Shown: positions 15,796-24,017 of the stretch, one piece after another
Layout: each line of letters opens with the position of its first letter
How positions within the stretch are numbered: position 1 is the first letter of the stretch
Translations under genes and position numbers: made by a program
Origin: Jiangella ureilytica
GTDB lineage: Bacteria; Actinomycetota; Actinomycetes; Jiangellales; Jiangellaceae
Assembly (NCBI RefSeq): GCF_004348545.1
Contig: NZ_SMKL01000026.1
Span: forward strand, 1-64,000
Reading direction: 5' to 3'
Length of the DNA: 64,000 bases
Notes under the pieces: generated by a model
Database searches by the model: none
Told to the model about the DNA's origin: nothing
The model's input: only the letters and a program-made list of their open reading frames with translations

Positions 15796-16872
15796 ATGCA
15801 GGCGTTGGTGAAGACCCATCCCGGGCCCGGCCTGGAGCTCTCCGACGTCCCGGTGCCGCGGCCCGGCCCCGGCGAGGTGCTGGTCCGGGTCGCCGTCGCC
15901 GCCGTGTGCGGGTCCGACGTCGCGCGGTACCGCTGGAGCCGCAACTACGAGGCAGGCGCCGCCAAGGACATGACCCGCGACCTGCCGCGGATCCTCGGCC
16001 ACGAGTTCTCCGGGACGATCGCCGACGTCGGGCCGGACGCGCCGCCGGACCTGCCGGCCGGCACCCGCGTCGCGATCCGCAACATCCTGGGCTGCGGCCG
16101 GTGCCGGTCCTGCGTCGTCGGCTACGCGAGCACGTGCACGCGACGGCGCACCATCGGCGTGCACACCGACGGCGGTTACGCGGAGTACGCGGTCGTCCCG
16201 GCGGCCAACTGCACGGTGCTCGACGACGGGTTCGACCTGCATCTGGCCGCCGCGCTGCAGCCGTTCGCCATCGCCACGCACGCCGTCGACAAGGCGGGCC
16301 TGACCCCCGGCGCGACCTTCGCCGTCTGGGGCCTCGGTCCGGTCGGGCTCGGCGTCGTCATGGCGGCGGCGCTGTGCGGAGCGGCCGCCGTCGCCGCCTT
16401 CGACCTCAACCCGGAGCGCGTGGCCGAGGCGCGGGCGCTGGGCGTCCCGGCGTACGACCCGCGCGAGACCGCCCCGGAGTCCGTGCTGGCGCCGCGGTCG
16501 GCCGAAGCGCTGTTCGATGCCGCCGGCGCGGGCGCGGCGGTGCTCGAGCAGGCCGGCACGCTGGTGCAGCGCGGCCCGGTGGTGCTGATCGGGAACCTGC
16601 CCGGCCGGGTCGACGCCGAGCTGATGCCGCTGATCATGGCCGAGCAGCGGATCCTCGGCGTGCGCTCCTATTCGGCGCCGGCGTGGGACCGGGCCGTCCG
16701 CACCGTCGCGTCGACCCCGTTCCACCGCACCCTCGGCGACGAGGTGCCGCTCGGCCCCGCTGCGCTGGAACGGTTCGAGCTGGCCGCGAGCGGCGGCGGC
16801 CGCCCGTTCGCCGTCGTCCCCGGATCGGCCCGGAACAGGGCCGCCCGCGCCGGCGCTGCTGATCGACGTTGA
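15796..16872 (+). CDS. zinc-dependent alcohol dehydrogenase (MDR family)
   Basis: A 358-residue medium-chain dehydrogenase. The catalytic zinc ligands are seen in VCGSDVARY and GHEFSG, the structural zinc loop has four cysteines (CGRCRSCVVGYASTC) and the NAD-binding motif is VWGLGPVGLGVV. It oxidises a polyol or hydroxyacid-type secondary alcohol; the threonine/sorbitol dehydrogenase branch is the closest match by eye. ATG 15796 and GTG 15793 are both served by the GGAGG at 15781; the choice is uncertain by one codon. Divergent from the TcuA-like gene across a shared operator, it is likely part of the same catabolic programme. Confidence 0.82.
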   Translation: MQALVKTHPGPGLELSDVPVPRPGPGEVLVRVAVAAVCGSDVARYRWSRNYEAGAAKDMTRDLPRILGHEFSGTIADVGPDAPPDLPAGTRVAIRNILGCGRCRSCVVGYASTCTRRRTIGVHTDGGYAEYAVVPAANCTVLDDGFDLHLAAALQPFAIATHAVDKAGLTPGATFAVWGLGPVGLGVVMAAALCGAAAVAAFDLNPERVAEARALGVPAYDPRETAPESVLAPRSAEALFDAAGAGAAVLEQAGTLVQRGPVVLIGNLPGRVDAELMPLIMAEQRILGVRSYSAPAWDRAVRTVASTPFHRTLGDEVPLGPAALERFELAASGGGRPFAVVPGSARNRAARAGAADRR

Positions 16873-17092
16873 GGCGACGACGGACGCAGGGCAGCGCCGC
16901 CCGGGCGAGGAGGAGGAGATCCGGCTGACGACGGTGCGGCGGCCGTCGAGCCGGTTCGCTCGCCGGCGCCGGGGCGGCCGGCCGCCACGTACCCGCGCGA
17001 CGATGGACCTGGTCGGCGTCACCGCGGACGAGGTCCTGGCGGACTACTCCGCTGTCATCCGGGTCACGCCCACCCGGATCCGCGCCTACTGA
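16850..17092 (+). pseudogene. possible remnant of a protein-phosphatase-like gene
   Basis: A frame without its own start, beginning inside the ADH 3' end in another frame, ends at TGA 17090. Its last part, DLVGVTADEVLADYSA, resembles the segment after the active site of bacterial Y_phosphatase3 tyrosine phosphatases (LAGVPxEVIxADYALS). The middle is Arg-rich and low in complexity. The upstream catalytic part is missing. This is probably a decayed fragment squeezed between two genes, but random similarity cannot be excluded. Confidence 0.25.
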
Positions 17093-17952
17093 CGCTCGAT
17101 CCGCTCCAGGTGCAGCATGCGCGCCAGCACGCGGTCGAGCTCGTCGTCGCGGAAGATCTTCTTCCAGTCGTCGCGGACGATCGACTCGCGGCCGTAGTCC
17201 ATCGCGATGAGGCAGGCGTCGGAGAACGGGTTCGACCCGCGCAGCGTGTTGGCCAGCGCGACCTGGGTGTGACCGAGCAGCATCGCCCGGGCGGCCGGCT
17301 CCGGCACGCCCATGGTCGACACCGCCTCCTCGAGCGCCTCCTTCAGCAGTGCGCCGATCATGCAGGCGACCGTCTCGACGAGCGTCGGCTCCAGCTGGGC
17401 CAGCTGCTTCACCGTCACCCAGTGCACGTCGAGCACCGGCGCGTACATGGCCCGGATCACCGCCTCGGCCCGCGTCCGCGCGAGCCCGTCGTCGCCGTCC
17501 GGAGCCTCGACGGCCGCCACCACGTCCTGGGGCGCCGCGATGCCGCCGAAGGTGTCGGCGTACTCCTCGGGCGTGTGCCGCTCGAGGAACACCGAGGGGT
17601 GGCAGGGATGCGCGACCGCCTGGACGACGTCGTCGCGGCGGGCGAGCAGGCCGGCGTAGGCCGCCGCCGGGTCCAGCGTCAACACGATCGCGCCCGCCTT
17701 CAGCCGCGGCACGACGGCGCCGGAGACGGCGGCGAGCGCGAGGTCGGGGACGGCCAGGATCACCACGTCGGCGCCGGGCACGGCGTCGTCCGCGGGCGTC
17801 ACCGTCCGGCCGGCCGCCGTCACCCGCTCCACGCCGGCCGGCGACGTCTCGGCGTAGAAGACGGTGTGCGGCGTGCGTTGCAGGTTGTCCGACACCCGCA
17901 TGCCCATCTTGCCGCCGGCGCCGATGACGGCGATGGTGAGGTTCTCGGTCAT
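17086..17952 (-). CDS. D-apionate oxidoisomerase-like (phosphogluconate-dehydrogenase C-terminal domain) protein
   Basis: A 288-residue protein with an N-terminal Rossmann motif (IAVIGAGGKMGMRVSDNL) and a helical C-terminal domain with the PCHPSVF and TLVETVACMIGALLKEA segments seen in the family annotated as phosphogluconate dehydrogenase C-terminal domain proteins. The characterised member is D-apionate oxidoisomerase (ApnO) of apiose catabolism. By that relation it oxidises and rearranges a branched or related aldonate with NAD. Its start overlaps the lacI-type gene stop (ATGA), so the two are co-transcribed. Neighbours (SMP-30 lactonase, epimerase, rhamnosidase) support a pectin-sugar acid route. 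The exact substrate is an inference. Confidence 0.65.
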   Translation of the reverse strand: MTENLTIAVIGAGGKMGMRVSDNLQRTPHTVFYAETSPAGVERVTAAGRTVTPADDAVPGADVVILAVPDLALAAVSGAVVPRLKAGAIVLTLDPAAAYAGLLARRDDVVQAVAHPCHPSVFLERHTPEEYADTFGGIAAPQDVVAAVEAPDGDDGLARTRAEAVIRAMYAPVLDVHWVTVKQLAQLEPTLVETVACMIGALLKEALEEAVSTMGVPEPAARAMLLGHTQVALANTLRGSNPFSDACLIAMDYGRESIVRDDWKKIFRDDELDRVLARMLHLERIERQ

Positions 17953-18974
17953 GGTTGCTCCTGGGGTCGAGTGCTCGCCCGGACGACGAGCTCCGGCGGG
18001 TAGGTGCGCTGCGTGTCGTCGGCCGTGCCGTCGAGGAGGCCGAGCAGCAGGTCGACGGCGGCCGCGCCGAAGTCCACCTGCGGTGCGCGGATCGAGCTGA
18101 GCGGGATCAGCGACGCGGCGGCGAACTCGATGTCGTCGTAGCCGATCACCGCGACGTCCTCCGGCACCCGCACGCCCGCGGCGACGAGCGCCTGCAGCAG
18201 GCCGAGCGCCACCAGGTCGTTGACGGCGACGACGGCGTCCGGGCGCCGGGTCGCGGGCCGGGCCAGCAGCTCGGCCGCGACCGCTCGTCCCGCGGCGATC
18301 GTCCGTACCGTGGTCGTCAGCACCTCGAGCGAGCCGGCTCCGCTCTCGCGGACCGCGTCGCCCGCGCCCTGAAGCCGGTCGCCGGCCTGGCGGATGCGCA
18401 GCGGCCCGCCCACGAACGCGAGCCGGCGGCGGCCCAGCTCGAGCAGGTGGCGGGCGGCGAGCCGGCCGCCCATGACCTCGTCGACGGCCACGGAGGGCTG
18501 CGCCGACCCCGCGGCGGCCCGGCCGAGCAGCACCGACGGCGTCCCGCGCTCGCGCAGGTGGGCGAGCCGCTCCTCCATGGGCTCGTGCGACGCGACCAGC
18601 AGGCCGCGCACCCGGTGCTGCTCGAACTGCCGCAGGTAGGCGTCCTCGCGGTCGCGGGTGGCGTGCGTGTTGGCGATGAACACCGACAGGCCCGCCGCGG
18701 CGGCGCGCCGCTCGACCCCCTCGGCGACGGCGGCGAAGAACGGGTTGCTGACGTCCGGGGCGAGGTAGGCGACGGCGTCGCTGCGGCCCAGCCGGAGCTG
18801 CCGGCCGGCATGGTTCGGCACGAAGCCGAGCGTGTCGATGGCGCGCCGGATCCGCTGCGCCTTCTCCGCCGACACGCGGTCCGGGCGGTTGAGGTAGTGC
18901 GACACGGTGCCGCTGGCCACCTCGGCCAGGGCGGCGACCTCGCGGATGCCGACCTTCCGCCGGGGCGCCGTCAT
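17949..18974 (-). CDS. LacI-family transcriptional regulator
   Basis: A 341-residue repressor with an N-terminal LacI helix-turn-helix (IREVAALAEVASGTVSHYLN) and hinge, followed by a periplasmic-binding-protein-like effector domain ending in the IGYDDIEFAAASLIPLSSI strand region. It is the first gene of a two-gene unit with the ApnO-like enzyme and faces the SMP-30 gene across only 20 bp, so it most likely represses itself and that lactonase. The effector should be a sugar or sugar acid of the pathway. Confidence 0.88.
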   Translation of the reverse strand: MTAPRRKVGIREVAALAEVASGTVSHYLNRPDRVSAEKAQRIRRAIDTLGFVPNHAGRQLRLGRSDAVAYLAPDVSNPFFAAVAEGVERRAAAAGLSVFIANTHATRDREDAYLRQFEQHRVRGLLVASHEPMEERLAHLRERGTPSVLLGRAAAGSAQPSVAVDEVMGGRLAARHLLELGRRRLAFVGGPLRIRQAGDRLQGAGDAVRESGAGSLEVLTTTVRTIAAGRAVAAELLARPATRRPDAVVAVNDLVALGLLQALVAAGVRVPEDVAVIGYDDIEFAAASLIPLSSIRAPQVDFGAAAVDLLLGLLDGTADDTQRTYPPELVVRASTRPQEQP

Positions 18975-18994
18975 GGCCCTGGCATTCTGTACGC

Positions 18995-19879
18995 GTGACC
19001 AGCCCTCTCGCCGATGGCGCCGCCCTGGAGCAGCTGTACACCGGAGCCGTGTGGGCCGAGGGCCCCGTCTGGCTGCCCCGCACGGGCCGGGTGCGCTGGA
19101 GCGACATCCCGAACGACCGCATCCTCGAGTGGTCCGCCGACACCGGCGAGACCACCGTCTACGGCACCGCCGTCGAATACACCAACGGCCGAACCCTCGA
19201 CCTCGACGGCCACGTCGTCCAGTGCTCGCACGGGCGGCGCCGGGTCGAGCGCGACGTGGACGGCGTCGTCACCCCGATCGTCGACTCCTTCGAGGGGCGG
19301 CGGTTCAACTCGCCCAACGACGTCGTGGTGGCCGCCGACGGCTCGATCTGGTTCACCGACCCGCCGTACGGCATCCACGAGAGCGGCCGCGAGGGTCACC
19401 CGGGGGAGCAGGAGTACGGCGGCTGCTACGTCTTCCGCTACGACGAGTCCACCGGCGAGCTGACCGCCGTCGTCACCGACATGGTGCACCCCAACGGCCT
19501 GGCCTTCTCGCCGGACGAGTCGGTGCTGTACGTCGCCGACACCGGCGCGCGACCGGGCGACCCCGGGGATCGCTCGATCCGTGCCTACGACGTCGTCGGC
19601 GGCCGGTGCGAGAACGGGCGGGTGTTCGCGACGGTGCGACCGGGCGCCTCCGACGGGCTCCGGGTCGACGAGGAGGGCCGGGTGTGGTCCTCGAGCGGCG
19701 ACTCCGTGCAGGTCTTCACGCCCGACGGCGTCCGGGTCGCCCGCGTGCCGGTGCAGGAGTTGGTCTCGAACGTCTGCTTCGGCGGCGCCGACGGCACGGA
19801 CCTGTTCGTCACCGCGAGCACCAGCCTGTACCGGATTCGCACCACGACCCGGTCGGCGACGCATCAGCGCACCGCCTGA
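18995..19879 (+). CDS. SMP-30/gluconolactonase/LRE family lactonase
   Basis: A 294-residue six-bladed beta-propeller lactonase. The four metal-site segments are present: Glu in WAEGPVW, Asn in FNSPNDVVV, Asn in HPNGLAF and Asp in ASDGLRVD. These enzymes hydrolyse aldonolactones to aldonates, which fits an ApnO-like aldonate enzyme next door. The GTG at 18995 is only 20 bp from the divergent lacI start and has no visible ribosome site, which suggests leaderless translation. Its 3' end overlaps the convergent epimerase gene by 16 bp. Confidence 0.87.
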   Translation: MTSPLADGAALEQLYTGAVWAEGPVWLPRTGRVRWSDIPNDRILEWSADTGETTVYGTAVEYTNGRTLDLDGHVVQCSHGRRRVERDVDGVVTPIVDSFEGRRFNSPNDVVVAADGSIWFTDPPYGIHESGREGHPGEQEYGGCYVFRYDESTGELTAVVTDMVHPNGLAFSPDESVLYVADTGARPGDPGDRSIRAYDVVGGRCENGRVFATVRPGASDGLRVDEEGRVWSSSGDSVQVFTPDGVRVARVPVQELVSNVCFGGADGTDLFVTASTSLYRIRTTTRSATHQRTA

Positions 19880-20724
19880 GCGGCGGCGTACTCCGTGCGC
19901 CAGTCGTGCGCCGGCGCGTAGCCGAGGTGCTCGCGGGCGCGGTCGATCGCGACCAGCGACTCGAACCCGGCCAGTGGCTTCCGGACCGTGACGCCGGGGA
20001 ACCAGCGGCGGGCCAGCTCGGCCGACGGGATGCTCAGGCCGGTGTCGGCCGCAGCCACGTTGTAGACGGCGGCGCCGGGCCGGGCCGCGTCGAGTGCCAA
20101 CGCGACCGCCATGGCCGCGTCGCGCACGTCGACGTACGAGCCGAGCAGGTCGCGCCGGTAGGCCGGATCGCCGGCCCGGGCGAACGTGTCGTAGCCGCCG
20201 GGCGCGACGAGGTTGGTGAAGCGCAGCGCGGTGATCGACAGCGCGTCGTCCCAGCGGGCGAACTGGCCGGCCATCGTCTCCTCCAGGACCTTGACCAGGC
20301 CGTAGGTGTTGCTCGCCGCGGTGACGTCCTCGTCGAGCGGCAGGTACGGCGGCGGCTGGGCGAACGGGAAGCCCATCGCGGTGATGCTCGACGCGTGGAC
20401 GACGGTGCGCACTCCGGCCCGCAGCGCGGCGAAGAGCGTGTTGAACGACGCGGTCAGGTTGGCGTGGAACGTGGTGACGTCGGGGACCAGGCCGTTGACC
20501 GGGATCGCCGCCAGGTGCACCAGCGCGTCCACGCCGTCGTGCCGCGCCGTCACGCCGAGCAGGGCGTCGAGCGTCTGCCCGTAGTCGGCGAGGTCGACCC
20601 GGGTGAACCCCGGCCCGGCCGGCCCGGCGAGGTCGAACCCCACGACGTCGTGTCCGCCGTCCCGCAGCCGGGCGACGGTGGCCGTCCCGAGGGTGCCCGA
20701 GCTGCCGGTGACCGCGATGCGCAT
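19864..20724 (-). CDS. NAD-dependent epimerase/dehydratase family protein
   Basis: A 286-residue extended SDR with the NAD motif TGSSGTLG, the Ser in HASSITAMG and the catalytic YGLVK pair. The size and the lack of a nucleotide-sugar C-terminal extension fit uronate-dehydrogenase-like or aldose-type SDRs rather than UDP-sugar epimerases. It may oxidise a sugar or uronate released by the rhamnosidase locus to a lactone for the SMP-30 enzyme. It is divergent from the rhamnosidase across an operator-like palindrome and convergent with the lactonase gene. Confidence 0.8.
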   Translation of the reverse strand: MRIAVTGSSGTLGTATVARLRDGGHDVVGFDLAGPAGPGFTRVDLADYGQTLDALLGVTARHDGVDALVHLAAIPVNGLVPDVTTFHANLTASFNTLFAALRAGVRTVVHASSITAMGFPFAQPPPYLPLDEDVTAASNTYGLVKVLEETMAGQFARWDDALSITALRFTNLVAPGGYDTFARAGDPAYRRDLLGSYVDVRDAAMAVALALDAARPGAAVYNVAAADTGLSIPSAELARRWFPGVTVRKPLAGFESLVAIDRAREHLGYAPAHDWRTEYAAAQAVR

Positions 20725-20743
20725 CGCCTCATCGTGGCCGGAC

Positions 20744-20774
20744 CATTGAATCGTGTCAATGACATGGCTATCGT
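20744..20774 (+). promoter_or_regulatory. rhamnosidase promoter with overlapping palindrome
   Basis: TTGAAT (20746-20751) and TATCGT (20769-20774) are spaced by exactly 17 bp and point toward the GH78 gene. A perfect 6+6 palindrome CATTGA-atcgtg-TCAATG (20744-20761) covers the -35 box. On the other strand TTGACA (20759-20754) could be the -35 of the epimerase gene. A repressor on this site would block both directions. Confidence 0.45.
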
Positions 20775-20828
20775 CGGTGCCCGGGCGTCCTGAACCGTCT
20801 CATCCCTCGTCCGGAACCGGGAGTGCCG

Positions 20829-23435
20829 ATGACCGTCACGCCGTCCGCTCCGCAGGTGGAACATCATCGCCATCCGCTGGGCATCGGCGAGTCCAGGCCA
20901 CGGCTGTCGTGGACAGTGGCCGGCGACGGGCCGTGGCGCCAGACCGGCTACGACGTCGAGCTGACCCGGCCCGGCTCCGCGCCGCAGGTGCACACCGTCG
21001 CGTCGGTGGAGCAGGTGCTGGTGCCGTGGCCGGGCGAACCGCTGACGTCCCGGGAGCGGCTGGGCGTCCGGGTCCGGCTGCACGGTGACGACGGCACGAC
21101 GACGGCGTGGAGCGCGCCGACCCGGCTGGAGGCCGGGCTGCTGGAGCCCGGCGACTGGTCGGCGGTCCCGGTGGGCGGCGCGTGGGACGAGGACCCGGAG
21201 TCCGACGACCGGCGGCCGTCGCTGGTGCGGCGCGAGTTCACCGTCGACGGCACCGTCGTCGCGGCGCGGCTGTACGCGACCGCGCACGGGCTGTACGAGG
21301 CGGAGCTGAACGGGCGCCGGGTCGGCGACGACACCCTGTCGCCCGGCTGGACGGTGTACCCGCAGCACCTGCGCTACTACACCTACGACGTCACCGACCT
21401 GGTGCGGCCGGGTGCGAACACCGTCGGCGCCTGGCTCGGCGACGGCTGGTACCGTGGCCGGCTCGGCTGGAACGGCGGCTTCCGCAACCTCTACGGCAGC
21501 GACCTGTCCTTCCTCGCGCAGTTGGAGCTGACCTTCGCCGACGGCCGGGTCGAGACGGTCGCGACCGACGAAGCGTGGCGGGCGGCGCCCAGCCCGATCA
21601 TCCGCACCGGCAACTACGACGGCGAGGACTACGACGCCCGAGCGGAACAGCCGGGCTGGTCGTCGCCGGGATTCGACGACGGCGCCTGGACCCCGGTCAC
21701 CGTCGGGGTGCGGGACCCCGCGACGCTGCGCGCGCCCACCGGCCCGCCGGTGCGCTGCACCCAGGAGCTCCGCCCGGCCGCGGTCCCGACGACGCCCAGC
21801 GGGAAACGGGTCCTCGACTTCGGGCAGAACCTCGTCGGCCGCGTCCGCGTCCGGGTCACCGGCCCCGCCGGCAGCACCGTCACGCTGCGCACCGCCGAGG
21901 TCCTGCAGGACGGCGAGCTGTACACCCGCCCGCTCCGCGACGCGCGGTCCACGGACGGGTACACGCTGGCCGGCCGCCCCGGCGGTGAGGAGTGGGAGCC
22001 GCGGTTCACGTTCCACGGCTTCCGGTACGCCGAGGTCACCGGCTGGCCCGGCGACCTCGACGCCGCGGTCGCCGCCGGTGACGTCGTGGCCCGCGTCTAC
22101 CACACCGACCTCGAGCGGACCGGCTGGTTCGAGTGCTCCGACCCGCTGGTGAACCGGCTGCACGAGAACATCGTGTGGAGCATGCGCGGCAACGTCGTCG
22201 ACATCCCGACCGACTGCCCGCAGCGCGACGAGCGGGTCGGCTGGACCGGCGACATCCAGGTCTTCGGGCCGACGGCGAGCTTCCTCTACGACGTGTCCGG
22301 CATGCTGGCCGGCTGGCTCCGCGACGTCGAGCGCGAGCAGCTGCCCGACGGGACGGTGCCGTGGTACGTGCCGGTCATTCCGGCCACACATCGGTGGACG
22401 CCGATCCGGCCGGGTGCGGCGTGGGGCGACGTCGCCACGTTCCTGCCGTGGACGCTGTACGAGCGCTACGGCGACGCCGGCGTCGTCGCCGACCAGTTCG
22501 AGAGCGCCCGCCGCTGGGTCGACCTGATCGAGCGGCTGGCCGGTCCCGATCACCTGTGGGACGACGGGTTCCAGCTCGGCGACTGGCTCGACCCGGCCGC
22601 GCCGCCGCAGGACCCGGCCGATGCGCGCACCGACCGCTACCTGGTCGCGACGGCGTACTTCGCGGCGTCGGCCCGCCGGGTGGCCCGGCTCGCGGAGGTG
22701 CTCGGCCGCGAGGATGAGCGCGCGCACTACGCCGCCCTGGCCGACGCCGTCCGGTCCGCGTTCGCCGCGGCGTACGTGCTGCCGGACGGCCGGATGACCA
22801 GCGATGCGCAGACGGCGTATGCGCTGGGGCTGCGGTTCGACCTGATCCCGTCAGAGCTGCGCGCGGCGGCCGGGCGGCGCCTCGGCGAGCTGGTCCGCGC
22901 CGACGGCAACCGCATCGCCACCGGGTTCGTCGGGACGCCGCTGGTCAGCGACGCGCTGACGGACGCCGGCGAGCTGGACACCGCCTACGACCTGCTGCTC
23001 GAGCGCGAGTGCCCGTCGTGGCTGTACCCGGTGACGCAGGGCGCGACGACGGTCTGGGAGCGCTGGGACAGCCTGCTGCCCGACGGCTCGGTGAACCCGG
23101 GCACGATGACGTCGTTCAACCACTACGCGCTCGGCGCCGTGGCCGACTGGCTCCACCGGGTGGTGGCCGGGCTGGCGCCGGCCGCGCCCGGATACCGGCG
23201 GGTGCGGTTCCGGCCGCGGCCGGGCGGCGGGCTGACGTGGGCCCGGGCCCGGCACCGCTCGCCGTACGGCGAGGTCTCGATCGAGTGGCGGCGCTCGGGG
23301 AACGAGGTGGTCGTCGAGACGGAGCTGCCGCTCGGCACCACCGGCGTCCTGGAGCTGCCCGGCGGTGTCGGCGTGGAGCTCGTCGCCGGCCGGCACGAGC
23401 ATCGATCCTCATCAGCGGCGCCCGGCGGAGCGTGA
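20829..23435 (+). CDS. alpha-L-rhamnosidase, glycoside hydrolase family 78
   Basis: An 868-residue protein without a signal peptide, so probably cytoplasmic. It opens with the GH78 N-terminal sandwich (ENPLGI-like HHRHPLGIGESRPRLSW), followed by a beta-sandwich with the LYATAHGLYEAELNGRRVGD segment. The (alpha/alpha)6 catalytic barrel carries the conserved acidic motif DCPQRDERVGWTGD near residues 460-475, which holds the general acid, and ends with a C-terminal sandwich. It inverts and releases L-rhamnose from oligosaccharides or glycosides such as rhamnogalacturonan fragments or flavonoids. ATG 20829 follows a GGGAG site. The gene pairs with the divergent epimerase and the lactonase/ApnO-like genes. 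Confidence 0.9.
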   Translation: MTVTPSAPQVEHHRHPLGIGESRPRLSWTVAGDGPWRQTGYDVELTRPGSAPQVHTVASVEQVLVPWPGEPLTSRERLGVRVRLHGDDGTTTAWSAPTRLEAGLLEPGDWSAVPVGGAWDEDPESDDRRPSLVRREFTVDGTVVAARLYATAHGLYEAELNGRRVGDDTLSPGWTVYPQHLRYYTYDVTDLVRPGANTVGAWLGDGWYRGRLGWNGGFRNLYGSDLSFLAQLELTFADGRVETVATDEAWRAAPSPIIRTGNYDGEDYDARAEQPGWSSPGFDDGAWTPVTVGVRDPATLRAPTGPPVRCTQELRPAAVPTTPSGKRVLDFGQNLVGRVRVRVTGPAGSTVTLRTAEVLQDGELYTRPLRDARSTDGYTLAGRPGGEEWEPRFTFHGFRYAEVTGWPGDLDAAVAAGDVVARVYHTDLERTGWFECSDPLVNRLHENIVWSMRGNVVDIPTDCPQRDERVGWTGDIQVFGPTASFLYDVSGMLAGWLRDVEREQLPDGTVPWYVPVIPATHRWTPIRPGAAWGDVATFLPWTLYERYGDAGVVADQFESARRWVDLIERLAGPDHLWDDGFQLGDWLDPAAPPQDPADARTDRYLVATAYFAASARRVARLAEVLGREDERAHYAALADAVRSAFAAAYVLPDGRMTSDAQTAYALGLRFDLIPSELRAAAGRRLGELVRADGNRIATGFVGTPLVSDALTDAGELDTAYDLLLERECPSWLYPVTQGATTVWERWDSLLPDGSVNPGTMTSFNHYALGAVADWLHRVVAGLAPAAPGYRRVRFRPRPGGGLTWARARHRSPYGEVSIEWRRSGNEVVVETELPLGTTGVLELPGGVGVELVAGRHEHRSSSAAPGGA

Positions 23436-23452
23436 CGGCGGCCGATTCGCTC

Positions 23453-23662
23453 CTACGACGCCAGCCAGCCGATGAGGCCCAGCACGATCAGCCCGGCGAA
23501 CAGCACCACGATGACCGCGAGGAGCACGGTGCTGCCCGGCCAGCGGCCCTGACGGCCCTCGGTCTGGTCGAAGGCGCTGGGCCGGTCGTCGGGCGCCTGG
23601 TCGCGGGGCCGCTGGGCGGGATCCTCGTAGCCGCCGCCCTGGTGGTCGCTTCGCCCGGTCAT
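23453..23662 (-). CDS. small single-pass membrane protein of unknown function
   Basis: A 69-residue protein: a hydrophilic, Asp/Gln/Arg-rich N-terminal half and one C-terminal membrane helix (TVLLAVIVVLFAGLIVLGLIG). I do not recognise a family. ATG 23662 has a perfect AGGAGG site upstream, which supports it being a real gene; the frame extends upstream without a ribosome site. It could be a small stress or regulatory membrane protein. It follows the second small membrane gene in the same direction. Confidence 0.6.
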   Translation of the reverse strand: MTGRSDHQGGGYEDPAQRPRDQAPDDRPSAFDQTEGRQGRWPGSTVLLAVIVVLFAGLIVLGLIGWLAS

Positions 23663-23732
23663 GGTGGTGCCTCCTACCCGACGCACGTCGTCGTCCTCCA
23701 CCGAGTACCCAGGAGGAGGCGCGGCAATCGGC

Positions 23733-23924
23733 TCAGCGGGTGGTGGCGGCCGGGCCGTCGATCTCGATGAGGTCCGAACGGCTGCCGTCGCCGGCGTTGC
23801 TGAGCAGCATGACCGAGGTGGCGATCATGAGGACGGCCGCGACCAGCAGGACGGCGAGCTTGGCCGGGGTGCCGGACTGGAGGAGCCAGCGGCGCAACGG
23901 CGCCAGCGCGTGGCGGTCGGACAT
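23733..23924 (-). CDS. small single-pass membrane protein of unknown function
   Basis: A 63-residue protein with a basic N terminus (residues 1-22) and one membrane helix (about residues 23-43), then a short acidic tail. No family is recognised. The ATG at 23924 has only a weak GGGA site. It precedes the other small membrane gene by 70 bases on the same strand, so the two may be expressed together. Confidence 0.5.
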   Translation of the reverse strand: MSDRHALAPLRRWLLQSGTPAKLAVLLVAAVLMIATSVMLLSNAGDGSRSDLIEIDGPAATTR

Positions 23925-24017
23925 CGTCGTCCCATCGTCAAACGGAGTGCGTCGATTCGACCGTATGTGACGGGTTCGTCCCCACGCCACCGATTCCGGC
24001 ACATTGGCGGAAAGCGC

